Positions 24,508-32,661 of a stretch of 64,000 bases of DNA are shown in pieces. The notes under the pieces are model-generated. The model had not been told where the DNA came from. It saw nothing but the letters and a program-made list of their open reading frames with translations, and did not search any database. Origin of the DNA: Phycisphaeraceae bacterium (lineage in GTDB: Bacteria > Planctomycetota > Phycisphaerae > Phycisphaerales > UBA1924). The position numbers were made by a program, and so were the translations under genes. The number at the start of each line of letters is the position of its first letter. Positions within the stretch are counted from its first letter, which is position 1. The stretch covers positions 806,001 through 870,000 of the forward strand of contig CP060234.1 in the NCBI GenBank assembly GCA_023898685.1. The letters run 5' to 3'.

Positions 24508-25260
24508 TCAGGACGCCGGCAAGGACCGAGTGGCCCGCGCGCAGATCCGAGCCGTTGCCGGGCAGTCCGAACCCGCCAGCCAGCCGCGGCAGAGATCTCG
24601 CACCCACTCGGCCCTCGTCTTCGCCGCGTCGTTGAGCCAGTTCGCCACGCTGTCCTGCACGTACCGCTCGGGGTCGGCCCTCAAGGGCTCCAGCAACGGG
24701 AGGCCCATCGCCGGGTCTTCCTTGAATAGACCGATGTGCCTCGCCCACACGCCGCGCGGCCGCGTCGCCTCGGTCGCGAACCGACGCAGATAGGCGCTCG
24801 GCTCACGCGTCCAGGGCTCGAGCACGCGAACCGACGCCGCCGGCTCGTGGGCGATCGACTCGCGGATGCCCAGCCAGGCCCACTCGCGCACGCCGAAGTG
24901 CGGGTCGTCGGCGAGCGGGCGGACGCACGCGATCCGCCGCCCGAGGCTCCACCCGGGCGCCAGCCCCGCCATGTAGCACGCCCAGCCCCGCACCGTGTCC
25001 GACGCGTGCGATGCGAGGGCCGCGATGCCGGGCTCGCCCAGGTGCTCGAGCCCGAGCTCGCCCGCGAGACGCATCCGCTTCGTGTACGACAGCGAGGCGC
25101 CCCCGCGCATCCGCTTCAACGCCGGCGCAGGCAGGCCCGCGTGCCGCATGAGCACGGCGAAATCGATCGTGAACGCCTCGACGAGTTCCCGGGTCTCGCG
25201 CTCGCCCCGGTTGAGCTTCTCGACGACCCCGGGCGGCACGTCCCCCATTCGGCGCGCCAC
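24508..25260 (-). CDS. AlkC-like HEAT-repeat DNA alkylation repair protein
   Basis: 250 aa, entirely helical, no signal peptide. The AlkC/AlkD superfamily excises N-alkylated bases without base flipping. Recognisable AlkC phrases are HFGVREWAWLGIRESIAHEP, YLRRFATEATRPRGVWARHI and DSVANWLNDAAKTRAEWV. The N-terminal part (VEAFTIDFAVLMRHAGL) matches the helical start of the family. Family members are usually 220-370 aa. The gene begins 7 bp after the ferredoxin stop and is likely co-transcribed with it. Confidence 0.7.
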   Translation of the reverse strand: MARRMGDVPPGVVEKLNRGERETRELVEAFTIDFAVLMRHAGLPAPALKRMRGGASLSYTKRMRLAGELGLEHLGEPGIAALASHASDTVRGWACYMAGLAPGWSLGRRIACVRPLADDPHFGVREWAWLGIRESIAHEPAASVRVLEPWTREPSAYLRRFATEATRPRGVWARHIGLFKEDPAMGLPLLEPLRADPERYVQDSVANWLNDAAKTRAEWVRDLCRGWLAGSDCPATARICARATRSLPAS

Positions 25261-25267
25261 GGCGCGC

Positions 25268-25525
25268 CTACTTGTAGTAGTCGACGTTGATCTGCGTGTA
25301 CTTCGACCACTCCTCGGGCAGGTCCTCGTCCTGGAAGATCGCGCTGACGGGGCACTCGTCGACGCACAGCCCGCAGTCGATGCACGTGTCGGGATCGATG
25401 TAGAGCATCTCCGCCGACTCGTACGCCGCTTCGTCCTTGGTCGGGTGGATGCAGTCCACCGGGCAGACGTCCACGCAGGCGGTGTCCTTCGTCCCGATGC
25501 ACGGCTCGGCGATGATGTGGGTCAT
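25268..25525 (-). CDS. 7Fe ferredoxin ([3Fe-4S][4Fe-4S])
   Basis: 85 aa, normal length. Low-potential electron carrier of the cytoplasm. Cys pattern: CIGTKDTACVDVCPVDCIH (spacing 8-4-4, the Azotobacter FdI/Thermus 7Fe type, in which the second position of a normal CxxCxxCxxxCP cluster is missing) and CIDCGLCVDECPVSAIF (complete 4Fe-4S set). C-terminus EEWSKYTQINVDYYK matches the Thermus-type ending. ATG 25525 gives the family start MTHIIAEPCIG. The divergent UbiA gene starts 150 bp away, and a half heptamer array lies in between. Confidence 0.9.
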   Translation of the reverse strand: MTHIIAEPCIGTKDTACVDVCPVDCIHPTKDEAAYESAEMLYIDPDTCIDCGLCVDECPVSAIFQDEDLPEEWSKYTQINVDYYK

Positions 25526-25626
25526 GACTGGCCTTTCTCTACGCGGCCCCCGACAATGCCCGGGGCGGCGGGAATGTCTCTGCCCATTATTGCAGGGCGA
25601 GCCCGGGTTTGCAGATCCGCCGAACG

Positions 25627-25670
25627 CGAGCCCCCGGGCCCCGATCCCCGGCCCCCGATCCCTACTCTTG
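25627..25670. repeat. Half heptamer array in ferredoxin/ubiA intergenic region (A8)
   Basis: Right-arm type A units (CCCCGGG, CCCCGAT, CCCCGGC, CCCCGAT, CCCTACT) ending five bases before the ubiA start codon, in the place where its ribosome site should be. No facing arm is seen. Confidence 0.6.
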
Positions 25671-25675
25671 TGCCG

Positions 25676-26638
25676 ATGACCCTCCACGCCGCCAGTTCGG
25701 GCCTGCGCCCCGGCCCCTTCGCCAAGCTCGCCACCGCCGCGGGCGACATCAAGCTGGCCCATTCCGTCTTTGCGCTGCCGTTCGCGGTGCTCGCGGCCTT
25801 CCTCGCCGGGCCCGGGTCGACACAGGCTGGCGTGTCGGCCGACCAGGCGACCGCTTCGAGTTGGCCGCGATTCGCGGGCCAACTCCTACTCATCGTCGTC
25901 TGCATGGTCCTCGCCCGCACCTGGGCGATGCTCGTCAACCGCGTCGCCGACCGCCGCCTCGACGCCGACAACCCGCGCACCGCCCGCCGGGCCTTCGCCT
26001 CGGGCCGGCTCAGCGTCCGCGACGGGCTGGCGATGCTCGCGCTCTGCGCCGTGGGATTCGCCGCCGCGTGCTCACTCTTCGGCGTGCTCTTCGGCAATTG
26101 GTGGCCCGCGTGGGGCGCATTTCCTGTGCTCGCGTGGATCGCCCTCTACTCATTCACCAAGCGATTTACAGCCCTTTGCCATCTCTTCCTCGGCTCGGCG
26201 CTGGCCACCAGCCCCGTCGCCGCCGCGGCCGCGATCGACCCCGCCTCGCTCGCCTCACCCACCATCTGGCTCCTGGCCGTCATGGTCCTGCTCTGGGTGG
26301 CCGGCTTCGACGTGATCTACGCCCTCCAGGATCTCGATCACGACCGGTCTGCCGGCCTGCACAGCGTGCCCGCCAGGCTGGGACCGGGCGGGGCGATCTG
26401 GACCAGCCGGGCCCTCCACCTCGTCTCCTTCGCGGCCCTCGTCGGGGCGTGGCAGTCCCAGCCCGGGCTCGGCGCCCTCTTCCTTGTGGGGGTTGCCCTC
26501 ACCGGGGCCCTGCTCGTCACCGAGCACGTCGTGCTCGCCCGGAGGGGCAAGGCCGGCCTCGACATGGCCTTTTTCACCCTGAACGGGGTGATCAGCGTCG
26601 TTCTCGGGCTCACCGGGGTGGTCGATTCCGTCTTGTGA
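25676..26638 (+). CDS. UbiA-type prenyltransferase, probably menaquinone pathway (MqnP)
   Basis: 320 aa, eight to nine membrane helices. Transfers a polyprenyl chain to an aromatic acid. The first Asp-rich motif is MLVNRVADRRLDADNPRTARR and the second is FDVIYALQDLDHDRSAGLHS. The start-of-domain phrase KLAHSVFALPFAVLAAFL is typical of the MqnP/UbiA branch found in futalosine-pathway bacteria, which planctomycetes use for menaquinone. ATG 25676 is chosen because the family begins here; the frame is open a long way upstream over the ferredoxin gene. There is no normal Shine-Dalgarno because repeat A8 occupies that position. Confidence 0.85.
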   Translation: MTLHAASSGLRPGPFAKLATAAGDIKLAHSVFALPFAVLAAFLAGPGSTQAGVSADQATASSWPRFAGQLLLIVVCMVLARTWAMLVNRVADRRLDADNPRTARRAFASGRLSVRDGLAMLALCAVGFAAACSLFGVLFGNWWPAWGAFPVLAWIALYSFTKRFTALCHLFLGSALATSPVAAAAAIDPASLASPTIWLLAVMVLLWVAGFDVIYALQDLDHDRSAGLHSVPARLGPGGAIWTSRALHLVSFAALVGAWQSQPGLGALFLVGVALTGALLVTEHVVLARRGKAGLDMAFFTLNGVISVVLGLTGVVDSVL

Positions 26639-26656
26639 GAATCCTCTCGCGGTCGC

Positions 26657-26685
26657 TTGCACGGGCGAGTTCAAGATGATAATAT
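26657..26685 (+). promoter_or_regulatory. Candidate promoter of the GbsR/MarR gene
   Basis: TTGCAC (26657-26662), 17-bp spacer, TAATAT (26680-26685), in an AT-richer patch 210 bp upstream of the ATG at 26893. Confidence 0.5.
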
Positions 26686-26892
26686 CGCCAATTGATTGAT
26701 CGCTCGGGGCGGCCCAGCGAGCTTGTTCCCTCCCATCCGCCCCCGGAACGGCGGCGAGTGAACTCCGGTTCCTCGCCGCCTTCATTTGCGCCCACCCCGG
26801 AACGAGTGCCGCCCGGGCGGCTCGCACGGAAAAGTTTCAGTATGTTCTGAAAGAGATGTGGATTCCCCGCGCGGCACGGGGATACTCGGGGT

Positions 26893-27480
26893 ATGGCCCC
26901 ACGCTCCAAGCCCGGCTCGACGATGCGCGACGAAGGCATCGACCGCTTCATCGAGGCGTGGGGCCGCATGGGCAGCGTCTGGGGCATCAGCCGGACCATG
27001 GCGGAGGTGCACGCCCTGCTCTATGTCACGGGCGAGGCGATGTGCACCGATGACATCATGGCCCGCCTCGAGATCAGCCGGGGCAACGCGTCGATGTCCC
27101 TGCGGGCCCTGCTCGACTGGGGCATCATCGCGCGGGCGCACCGGCGGGGCGATCGCAAGGAGTATTTTCAGGCCGAGCAGGATGTCTGGTCGGTCTTCCG
27201 CGCGATCGTCCGCGAGCGCATGAAGCGCGAGATCGACCCTCTGCTCGTCAACCTGCACGAGATCCGCGATCACACACGCGAGGACGGCGAGAAGGCGACG
27301 GCCGACCTGGACAAGCGCCTCGACGCGATGATCGACTTCTTCGAGACAGCGACGGGTCTGGGCAACCGCTTCATCGGCCCGAGCGGCCCGGGCCTGCGCC
27401 TCGCCGCGACGCTTCTCAGCGGACCGCACAAAGCCGACAAAGCGGCGAAGGGTCGCCGATCGCGGGAGCGCACCCGATGA
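26893..27480 (+). CDS. GbsR/MarR-family transcriptional regulator
   Basis: 195 aa. N-terminal winged helix: GRMGSVWGISRTMAEVHALL, MCTDDIMARLEISRGNASMS, and wing residues RAHRRGDRKEYFQAEQD. This order (W-G-x-S, then A-x-V-H-A-L-L) is typical of GbsR-type regulators, which in Bacillus control osmoprotectant (choline) uptake. The C-terminal half is a long coiled-coil-like dimerisation helix (KRLDAMIDFFETATGL). The target here is unknown. The stop overlaps the start of the next gene (ATGA at 27477-27480). Confidence 0.8.
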   Translation: MAPRSKPGSTMRDEGIDRFIEAWGRMGSVWGISRTMAEVHALLYVTGEAMCTDDIMARLEISRGNASMSLRALLDWGIIARAHRRGDRKEYFQAEQDVWSVFRAIVRERMKREIDPLLVNLHEIRDHTREDGEKATADLDKRLDAMIDFFETATGLGNRFIGPSGPGLRLAATLLSGPHKADKAAKGRRSRERTR

Positions 27481-27908
27481 CCCACGCGAGGGCCGATGAC
27501 AAGGCCGGGCGCGCCTGGTCGCCCCCCGCGGCCGCGAGCATCCGCTGGCGCGTGGGCGCCGCGGCGGCTCGCGCGGCGTTCGGCGTCGACGGCGGACCCT
27601 TCCGGGTCGAGCTGCTGCTCGGGCGGCGCGACGACGGGTCGTGGCGGGGCGTGGTTTCGCTCGATGCGGGCGGTGATCGCCGGGTGCTCCGTGAGGCAAC
27701 GCCCGTCGTGCGATGGGCGCGCGATGGAGCCAGGGGCCTGGTCCACCTCGACGCGCCCGGTTTCCTGCACGCGACGTTCGACGCCGCGGACGGGTCGGTG
27801 CTGGTCTACGCCCGGACGCCCCTCATCGGCGCGCTGGGCCTGGGCGGGGGCCGCTACGAGCCCGAAGATGCGACCCTCGATTGCCGCGTCGACCGATCCG
27901 TCGCGTGA
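27477..27908 (+). CDS. Hypothetical protein coupled to the GbsR/MarR regulator
   Basis: 143 aa, no signal peptide, no membrane segment. It reads as a small beta-rich domain (FRVELLLGRRDDGSWRGVVS, then GLVHLDAPGFLHATFDAADG) with a possible lipocalin/DUF2071-like look: the phrase TPLIGALGLGGGRYEPEDAT is suggestive but not decisive. Four-base overlap with the regulator gene indicates translational coupling, so it may be its effector or a ligand-binding partner. Confidence 0.55.
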   Translation: MTHARADDKAGRAWSPPAAASIRWRVGAAAARAAFGVDGGPFRVELLLGRRDDGSWRGVVSLDAGGDRRVLREATPVVRWARDGARGLVHLDAPGFLHATFDAADGSVLVYARTPLIGALGLGGGRYEPEDATLDCRVDRSVA

Positions 27909-27987
27909 AGTTCAAGCGTCAACTCGTGCCATCCCGCGAGCCGGCGACGGTTTCCGTCTGTTGGCATCCCAAATCAACCGGGCGACA

Positions 27988-29628
27988 TCACGGCTGCATG
28001 GCCTCGAACTCCCCGAATCCGCCCGGAAGATCGTGGACATAGCCCGCGAGCAGGCGCTTCATGGCCTCGAGCCGATCGGCGTAGGCGGGATCGTTGGCGA
28101 GGTTGTGCTGCTCGTCCGGGTCGGCCGTCAGGTCGTAGAGCTGATCGGGCTCGTAGTAGGCGGGGTAGTGACCGATCGCGGCGCGGTCGGCGTCGTGCCC
28201 GCCCGGGATGAGGAACAGGTGGCTAAACGGGGCGTTCGGGTCTTCGGTCAGCGGCTCGATGCCTCGCTCGCGGAGGCGGTCGTTCGTCTTCTGGAGAATC
28301 GCCGCCCTTTCATCAAGGCTCATGTCGAGCGCCCACTGCGGGTAGCGCAGCGCGAGGTACTTGAACCCGCCCGCGATCACCGCCCGGCTGTATCCAACCT
28401 CGGAGTAGATGGGTCGGGCTTCCCACCGGCCCCGCTCGTCGAGCAGGGGGCGGATGGACCGCCCGTCGAGGTCGGCACCGGTGTCGGCGCCGGCGAAGTC
28501 GAGGATCGTCGCGGTGAGGTCCATGAGCTGGATGTCGTCGTGGACCGGGCTCCGCGCGTCGAAGCCTCCCTCGCGCCAGACGAAGCCCGGCGTCAGCAGG
28601 CCCGCCTCGTAGCAGGTGCCCTTCGCCTCGGTGCCGTGGTCGCCCAGGAAGATGATGAGCGTGCGGCTGCCGATCCCCAGGCCGCGGAGCTTGTCGACGA
28701 TCGCGGTCATCGCGTCGTCGAGCCAGAGCACGGCGCCCGCGTTGGGCGTGTGGATGCCCGCGGCTCGCAGTCGGGGTTCGATCGTGTCGCGCGGCGCCTG
28801 CACGCGAGGCACCTCGTCGAGCAGCCCCACCGGTGTGATGCGGGGGTCGGCCTTCCACGAGCGTTCCGGGGCGTAGGGGCCGTGCGTGAGCGTGGTCGCG
28901 ATGTACAGGAAGAACGGGTGGCCGGCGTTCTGCTCAATGAAATCGAGCCCCGCGGCGGTGATCCACTCCTGGTTGTGCACGGCGAGGGCCTTGATGCCGT
29001 CGGCGTCCGGATTGCCGAAGTAGAGCGACTTCGCGTAGTCGAAGCCCGCGTTGTGAAACGCCTTCTCGAGGGCCTCGGCGTTCGCGAGCATCTTCGCGTG
29101 GACGGTGGGGTCTGTGGGGTCGGACTCGTACGCCAGCTTCTCGTAGCCCGGCACCGCGATGACGTGGTCCTTGCCGACGGCGCCGGTGGCATAGCCCGCG
29201 TCCCTGAGCATCATGGGAAGCGTTCGGTCGCCCTCGACGAGGAAGGTGTTGAACTGCACGACCGACTGGCCGTCTCGCTCCATCTCGCCCGTGAACCAGG
29301 GGTGCCGGCTGCGGCAGGCGTAGCGGCCCGAGAGCAGGGCGAATCGGCTGGGCGTGCAGATCGGCGACGGCGAGCGGAGGTTGCCGAGCACCGTGCCCTC
29401 ATGGGCCAGGCGGTCGAGCGTGGGCATCAGCGCGCGGCCCTCGCCCTCGGGCAGGAACGTGCTCTGACGGCGTGAGAGATCGTCGGCGAGCACGAGGATG
29501 ATGTTCGGTCGCTCGATTGGGGCGGCCTGTTCGCCGTGCGCGGGAGCGGCGTTGGCGTGCGAGCTCGGGGTGATCGAAGCGAGCACGAGGGGGATGAGAA
29601 CGAGCAGGCGGTGTCGGAACGAGTGCAT
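27988..29628 (-). CDS. Secreted sulfatase (formylglycine type)
   Basis: 546 aa with signal peptide MHSFRHRLLVLIPLVLASIT. Type I sulfatase: metal ligands in NIILVLADD, the formylglycine site C-T-P-S-R at residues 91-95 (SPICTPSRFALLSGRY), a second metal site in IFLGDHGTEAKG, and the family ending. The Cys is converted by a formylglycine-generating enzyme, which is not in the window. It is the last gene of the lacI-GH44-sulfatase operon: only four bases separate it from the GH44 stop. ATG 29628 is chosen for the signal peptide; the frame is open upstream into the GH44 gene. Substrate presumably a sulfate ester on the glycan attacked by the neighbouring hydrolases. Confidence 0.9.
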   Translation of the reverse strand: MHSFRHRLLVLIPLVLASITPSSHANAAPAHGEQAAPIERPNIILVLADDLSRRQSTFLPEGEGRALMPTLDRLAHEGTVLGNLRSPSPICTPSRFALLSGRYACRSRHPWFTGEMERDGQSVVQFNTFLVEGDRTLPMMLRDAGYATGAVGKDHVIAVPGYEKLAYESDPTDPTVHAKMLANAEALEKAFHNAGFDYAKSLYFGNPDADGIKALAVHNQEWITAAGLDFIEQNAGHPFFLYIATTLTHGPYAPERSWKADPRITPVGLLDEVPRVQAPRDTIEPRLRAAGIHTPNAGAVLWLDDAMTAIVDKLRGLGIGSRTLIIFLGDHGTEAKGTCYEAGLLTPGFVWREGGFDARSPVHDDIQLMDLTATILDFAGADTGADLDGRSIRPLLDERGRWEARPIYSEVGYSRAVIAGGFKYLALRYPQWALDMSLDERAAILQKTNDRLRERGIEPLTEDPNAPFSHLFLIPGGHDADRAAIGHYPAYYEPDQLYDLTADPDEQHNLANDPAYADRLEAMKRLLAGYVHDLPGGFGEFEAMQP

Positions 29629-29632
29629 CGGG

Positions 29633-31243
29633 TTACTCCGATTTGTCGGGAGCATCTGCGGGTTGAAGGCGGACGTGGCCAACGGACAGGGGCGCCAGCG
29701 TGAGCGAGGTCGCGCCGGGTCCATCCGGCCTGAATGCGTGGATGTCGGGTGAGGCCGCGTCGAAGCCCTTGGCGGCGGCGATCACAAGCCGTTCGCCGGC
29801 ACCATCGGTGAACGAGACTGTGGCGGCCGAGTCTCGCCGCCGGTTGATACAGATGGCATGAATCGTGCCGTCAGCGCCGACGGATGCGTAGACCGCATGA
29901 TCGGGGGTCGAGGGCGTCTCGGCGAAGACGTGGGTATCCCCGAATCGGCCTACGGCCTCGTCTGTCTCTCGGAAAAGCCTGAACGCGGCGGCGATCCACG
30001 TGTCGCCGGTCATTGTCGGGCCGTCGCGGTGGTGGTAGGCGGCGAAGTGCACGCGGTTGGCGCCGAACGCGCCGAGGGCGTCGGCCTGCGCGATGCCCGA
30101 CTCGACTCGGTCGTGCAGCAGCCAGTCGTACTCGCTGATGGCAATGGCGGTGCCCGGGCAGAACTTGTCGATCGAGGCGCGAAGCCGGGGCAGGAGCGGC
30201 AGGAACGCGGCGCAGCAGTCGGTGACCCAGCTCGGCTCGTGATAGGTCGGGTCGTGCAGCGATCGGGACGCGTTGAGGGCCGCGTCGCCGCCGCCCCGCT
30301 CGAGGAGCATCGCGTCGGCGTACCAGTGCACGTCGAGATCGTCGAGCAGGCGCACACCGGCCCGCTCCGAGGCGCGGCGCATCCGGTCGAGGTAGTAGTC
30401 GATGAACCAGTCGTAGCGATCGGACTCGGGTCGGGTCGACCAGTCGACCGAGCGGCTCAGGTCGCGGAACCCAGAAGCACCGAACAGAGCCGGGCCGAAG
30501 ACGGCGATGGCCGGATCGGCACGCTTGACCGCGATCGCGGCCTGGATTGACCGGGTGACGAACGCATCGGGCTCGGCGGCCTCCCGGGCGTAGGGATGCG
30601 TCTCGGCCCAGAGATCGGGCTCGTTGTCGAGCGAGACCGCGTCGAGGTGGACGCCCGGGTGCGCGTCGCGCCAGCGCACCAGCCATCGCACCATCTCTCC
30701 CGAGGAGACGACGCGGTCGGTCGTATCGGGATGCTCGGGCACGGGGTCAGGCCCGTCGATCACGACGCGACGCCAGCGGGGTGCTGGGGCCGCTTCGCTC
30801 GCGGCAACGCGGCCGTTGAGATCGCCCGCGACGAAACCCGCGATCGGGATGGTGATCAGCGAGTAGGCCTGGCGGGCGGCCGATTCCTCGAGGAACGCTC
30901 GCACGCACCACGCCGTGGGGTCTTCGTGATCGGGCGGCGATCCGGTGGCCGACCACCACCCGCCACGCACCGCATCGGTGAGCCAGTCGTCGTTGACGTG
31001 GCTGGCGTCCTTCCCGGCGTTCGAGGCGTCGATCTCCCAGTTGTACGTCGAGAGGCGGTTGCCGCCCAGGCGGCGGGCGTCATCGACGCGGTAGCCGGCG
31101 AGGTCGTGGTTGGAGCCGTAGATGAGCGGGCTGATCGCCCACCGATCGCGGGCGGTGTCGATGCGGACGGTGACGGCGGCGGGCTGGGCGGTGCTCGCAC
31201 TTGTGATCGCGAGACAGGCTGTGACGAGAGCGAGCCGGATCAT
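29633..31243 (-). CDS. Glycoside hydrolase family 44 (endo-beta-glucanase/xyloglucanase)
   Basis: 536 aa, signal peptide MIRLALVTACLAITSASTA. The GH44 fingerprint GGNRLSTYNWEIDASNAG lies near the N-terminus. The proposed acid/base Glu is in SLDNEPDLW (about residue 208) and the nucleophile Glu in AIAISEYDWLLH (about 371), with HWYAD and FAAYHHRD loops between and after. The family cleaves beta-1,4-glucan, often xyloglucan, with retention. A C-terminal beta-sandwich (AVYASVGADGTIHAICINRR) completes the domain. ATG 31243 overlaps the lacI stop (ATGA at 31240-31243); the extra upstream frame is spurious. No dockerin-like tail here. Confidence 0.85.
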   Translation of the reverse strand: MIRLALVTACLAITSASTAQPAAVTVRIDTARDRWAISPLIYGSNHDLAGYRVDDARRLGGNRLSTYNWEIDASNAGKDASHVNDDWLTDAVRGGWWSATGSPPDHEDPTAWCVRAFLEESAARQAYSLITIPIAGFVAGDLNGRVAASEAAPAPRWRRVVIDGPDPVPEHPDTTDRVVSSGEMVRWLVRWRDAHPGVHLDAVSLDNEPDLWAETHPYAREAAEPDAFVTRSIQAAIAVKRADPAIAVFGPALFGASGFRDLSRSVDWSTRPESDRYDWFIDYYLDRMRRASERAGVRLLDDLDVHWYADAMLLERGGGDAALNASRSLHDPTYHEPSWVTDCCAAFLPLLPRLRASIDKFCPGTAIAISEYDWLLHDRVESGIAQADALGAFGANRVHFAAYHHRDGPTMTGDTWIAAAFRLFRETDEAVGRFGDTHVFAETPSTPDHAVYASVGADGTIHAICINRRRDSAATVSFTDGAGERLVIAAAKGFDAASPDIHAFRPDGPGATSLTLAPLSVGHVRLQPADAPDKSE

Positions 31244-32310
31244 GGCCTGGGGCCGGCGATCCTGGCGGAGATGTCGACCATCGCACCGGCGCAGGCGTCG
31301 TAGAACTGCGTGTAGGGCACGCAGAGCGCCTCTGGGTTCTCCGTCTCGCGCTCCACCAACTCGTGGGCGAATCGGATCGCGGCCTCGCCCACCGCCTTGA
31401 AAGGGATCATCATCGTGTCGATGCACAGCGACGTGTTGCCGTGCGCCTCGCGCTCGTTGAACACGATCACAGAAAGGTCCTGCGGCACACGCATCCCGAG
31501 CTTCGAGGCGGCGAGGCTGATCGCGATCGCCTCGGCCAGTTCGTAACAGATCACCGCGTCGATGCCGGGGTGATCCGTCAGGAAACGCTCGGCGCAGAGC
31601 GGGCCGTTGCCCGAACGGTCGCAGTACTCCTCGCAGCCCAGGCGGACGATGTCGTCGGGCAATCCGAGATGGGCGAGGGCGGCGACGGCGCCATCACGGC
31701 GGTCCCAGGCCGAATAGTGCGGACCGCTGTCGGGCGGGTCGAGCTTGAAGAAGCCGACGCGTCGGCGTCCGCGCTCGGCGAGCAGCTCGGCGGCGATCCA
31801 CCCGCCTCGCCACTCGTCGGGGAAGACGGCCTTGTGGGCCATCTTCTGATTGAGCAGCACACCCGGGACGGGCTGCGACTCGAAGAACTCGAGAATGTGC
31901 GAGGGGAGCTTGGAGTCGACGTTGATGAGCAGCGCGTCGACGCCCGATTCCCTGAAGATGCGAGGGAGGGTCTCCGTGCTGTCGAGCTGGTCGGCGGTGA
32001 CCTCGTTGACGAGCAGGCCGAAGCCACGTTCGTCGAGGCTCTTGTGCAGCCCGTGCAGGAGCGAAAGGGGGAGCCAGTCGAAGCCGAGGTCGCCGCAGGT
32101 GACCAGGCACATGGTGCCGAAGCGGCCCGTCTGCATCGATCGGGCGGCGGCGTTGGGGCGATAGCCCAGTTCGGCCGCGATGTCGCGGATGCGCTGGGCG
32201 CGCTTGGCGATCGCGGGACGGTTCTCCTTGTAGCGGCTGTTAAGCACGCGGGAGACGGTGCCGGGCGAGACACCGGCACGTTCCGCGATCTCGACGATGG
32301 TGACCGTCAT
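31240..32310 (-). CDS. LacI-family transcriptional regulator of the glycan locus
   Basis: 356 aa from ATG 32310, ten bases after GGAGG; the ATG nine bases upstream touches the ribosome site and is less likely. N-terminal HTH with hinge: MTVTIVEIAERAGVSPGTVS, then RVLNSRYKENRPAIAKRAQR, with PNAAARSM (LacI hinge helix). The periplasmic-binding-protein-like sensor domain follows (FGTMCLVTCGDLGFDWLPLS, IDAVICYELAEAIAIS), so the inducer is probably a sugar. First gene of the lacI-GH44-sulfatase operon. Its own promoter carries the operator found twice more in the locus, so it likely regulates itself, GH3 and the large sulfatase/GH10 operon. Confidence 0.9.
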   Translation of the reverse strand: MTVTIVEIAERAGVSPGTVSRVLNSRYKENRPAIAKRAQRIRDIAAELGYRPNAAARSMQTGRFGTMCLVTCGDLGFDWLPLSLLHGLHKSLDERGFGLLVNEVTADQLDSTETLPRIFRESGVDALLINVDSKLPSHILEFFESQPVPGVLLNQKMAHKAVFPDEWRGGWIAAELLAERGRRRVGFFKLDPPDSGPHYSAWDRRDGAVAALAHLGLPDDIVRLGCEEYCDRSGNGPLCAERFLTDHPGIDAVICYELAEAIAISLAASKLGMRVPQDLSVIVFNEREAHGNTSLCIDTMMIPFKAVGEAAIRFAHELVERETENPEALCVPYTQFYDACAGAMVDISARIAGPRP

Positions 32311-32346
32311 GCCGTGCATGCCTCCGGTTTGGCGGGCCCGAGCCCG

Positions 32347-32385
32347 ATTGTAGCAGACAAACGAGCATTTTTGCAAACGATTGCA
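32347..32385 (-). promoter_or_regulatory. lacI promoter with overlapping LacI operator
   Basis: Read leftward: operator TGCAATCGTTTGCA (complement of 32372-32385), whose end supplies the -35 TTGCAA (32371-32376), then 18 bp and -10 TACAAT (32352-32347). Predicted start about 30 bp before ATG 32310. A bound repressor would cover the -35, hence negative autoregulation. Confidence 0.7.
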
Positions 32386-32476
32386 GATTGAATCCGTGTT
32401 TCTCGATCCTCGCTCTCGCGGATCTGAAGGGTGTGTTATCGGTCTCACCTACCGAACGTATCGAGCGACATATATG

Positions 32477-32515
32477 TGCAAACGTTTGCATTTGTGTGGC
32501 CGAAACTGTTTCACT
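32477..32515 (+). promoter_or_regulatory. LacI operator and probable GH3 promoter
   Basis: Perfect palindrome TGCAAACGTTTGCA at 32477-32490. The TTGCAT that overlaps its right half (32486-32491) is followed after 18 bp by TTCACT, a weak -10. The remaining sequence of the 351-bp lacI-GH3 gap holds nothing else recognisable; the GH3 leader would be about 140 nt. Confidence 0.65.
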
Positions 32516-32661
32516 CCTCTAGACTGAGGCATCCTGATTCGCGCTCCGGCCACGCCGCGACAGGTCGAACGCCATGCCGGACGGGACGCGACCGCGACGT
32601 CCATGCCTCTCGGAGATACGCCCGGCGCGTGGTGCCGCCGGATGAACGCAGGAGCCTCTCG

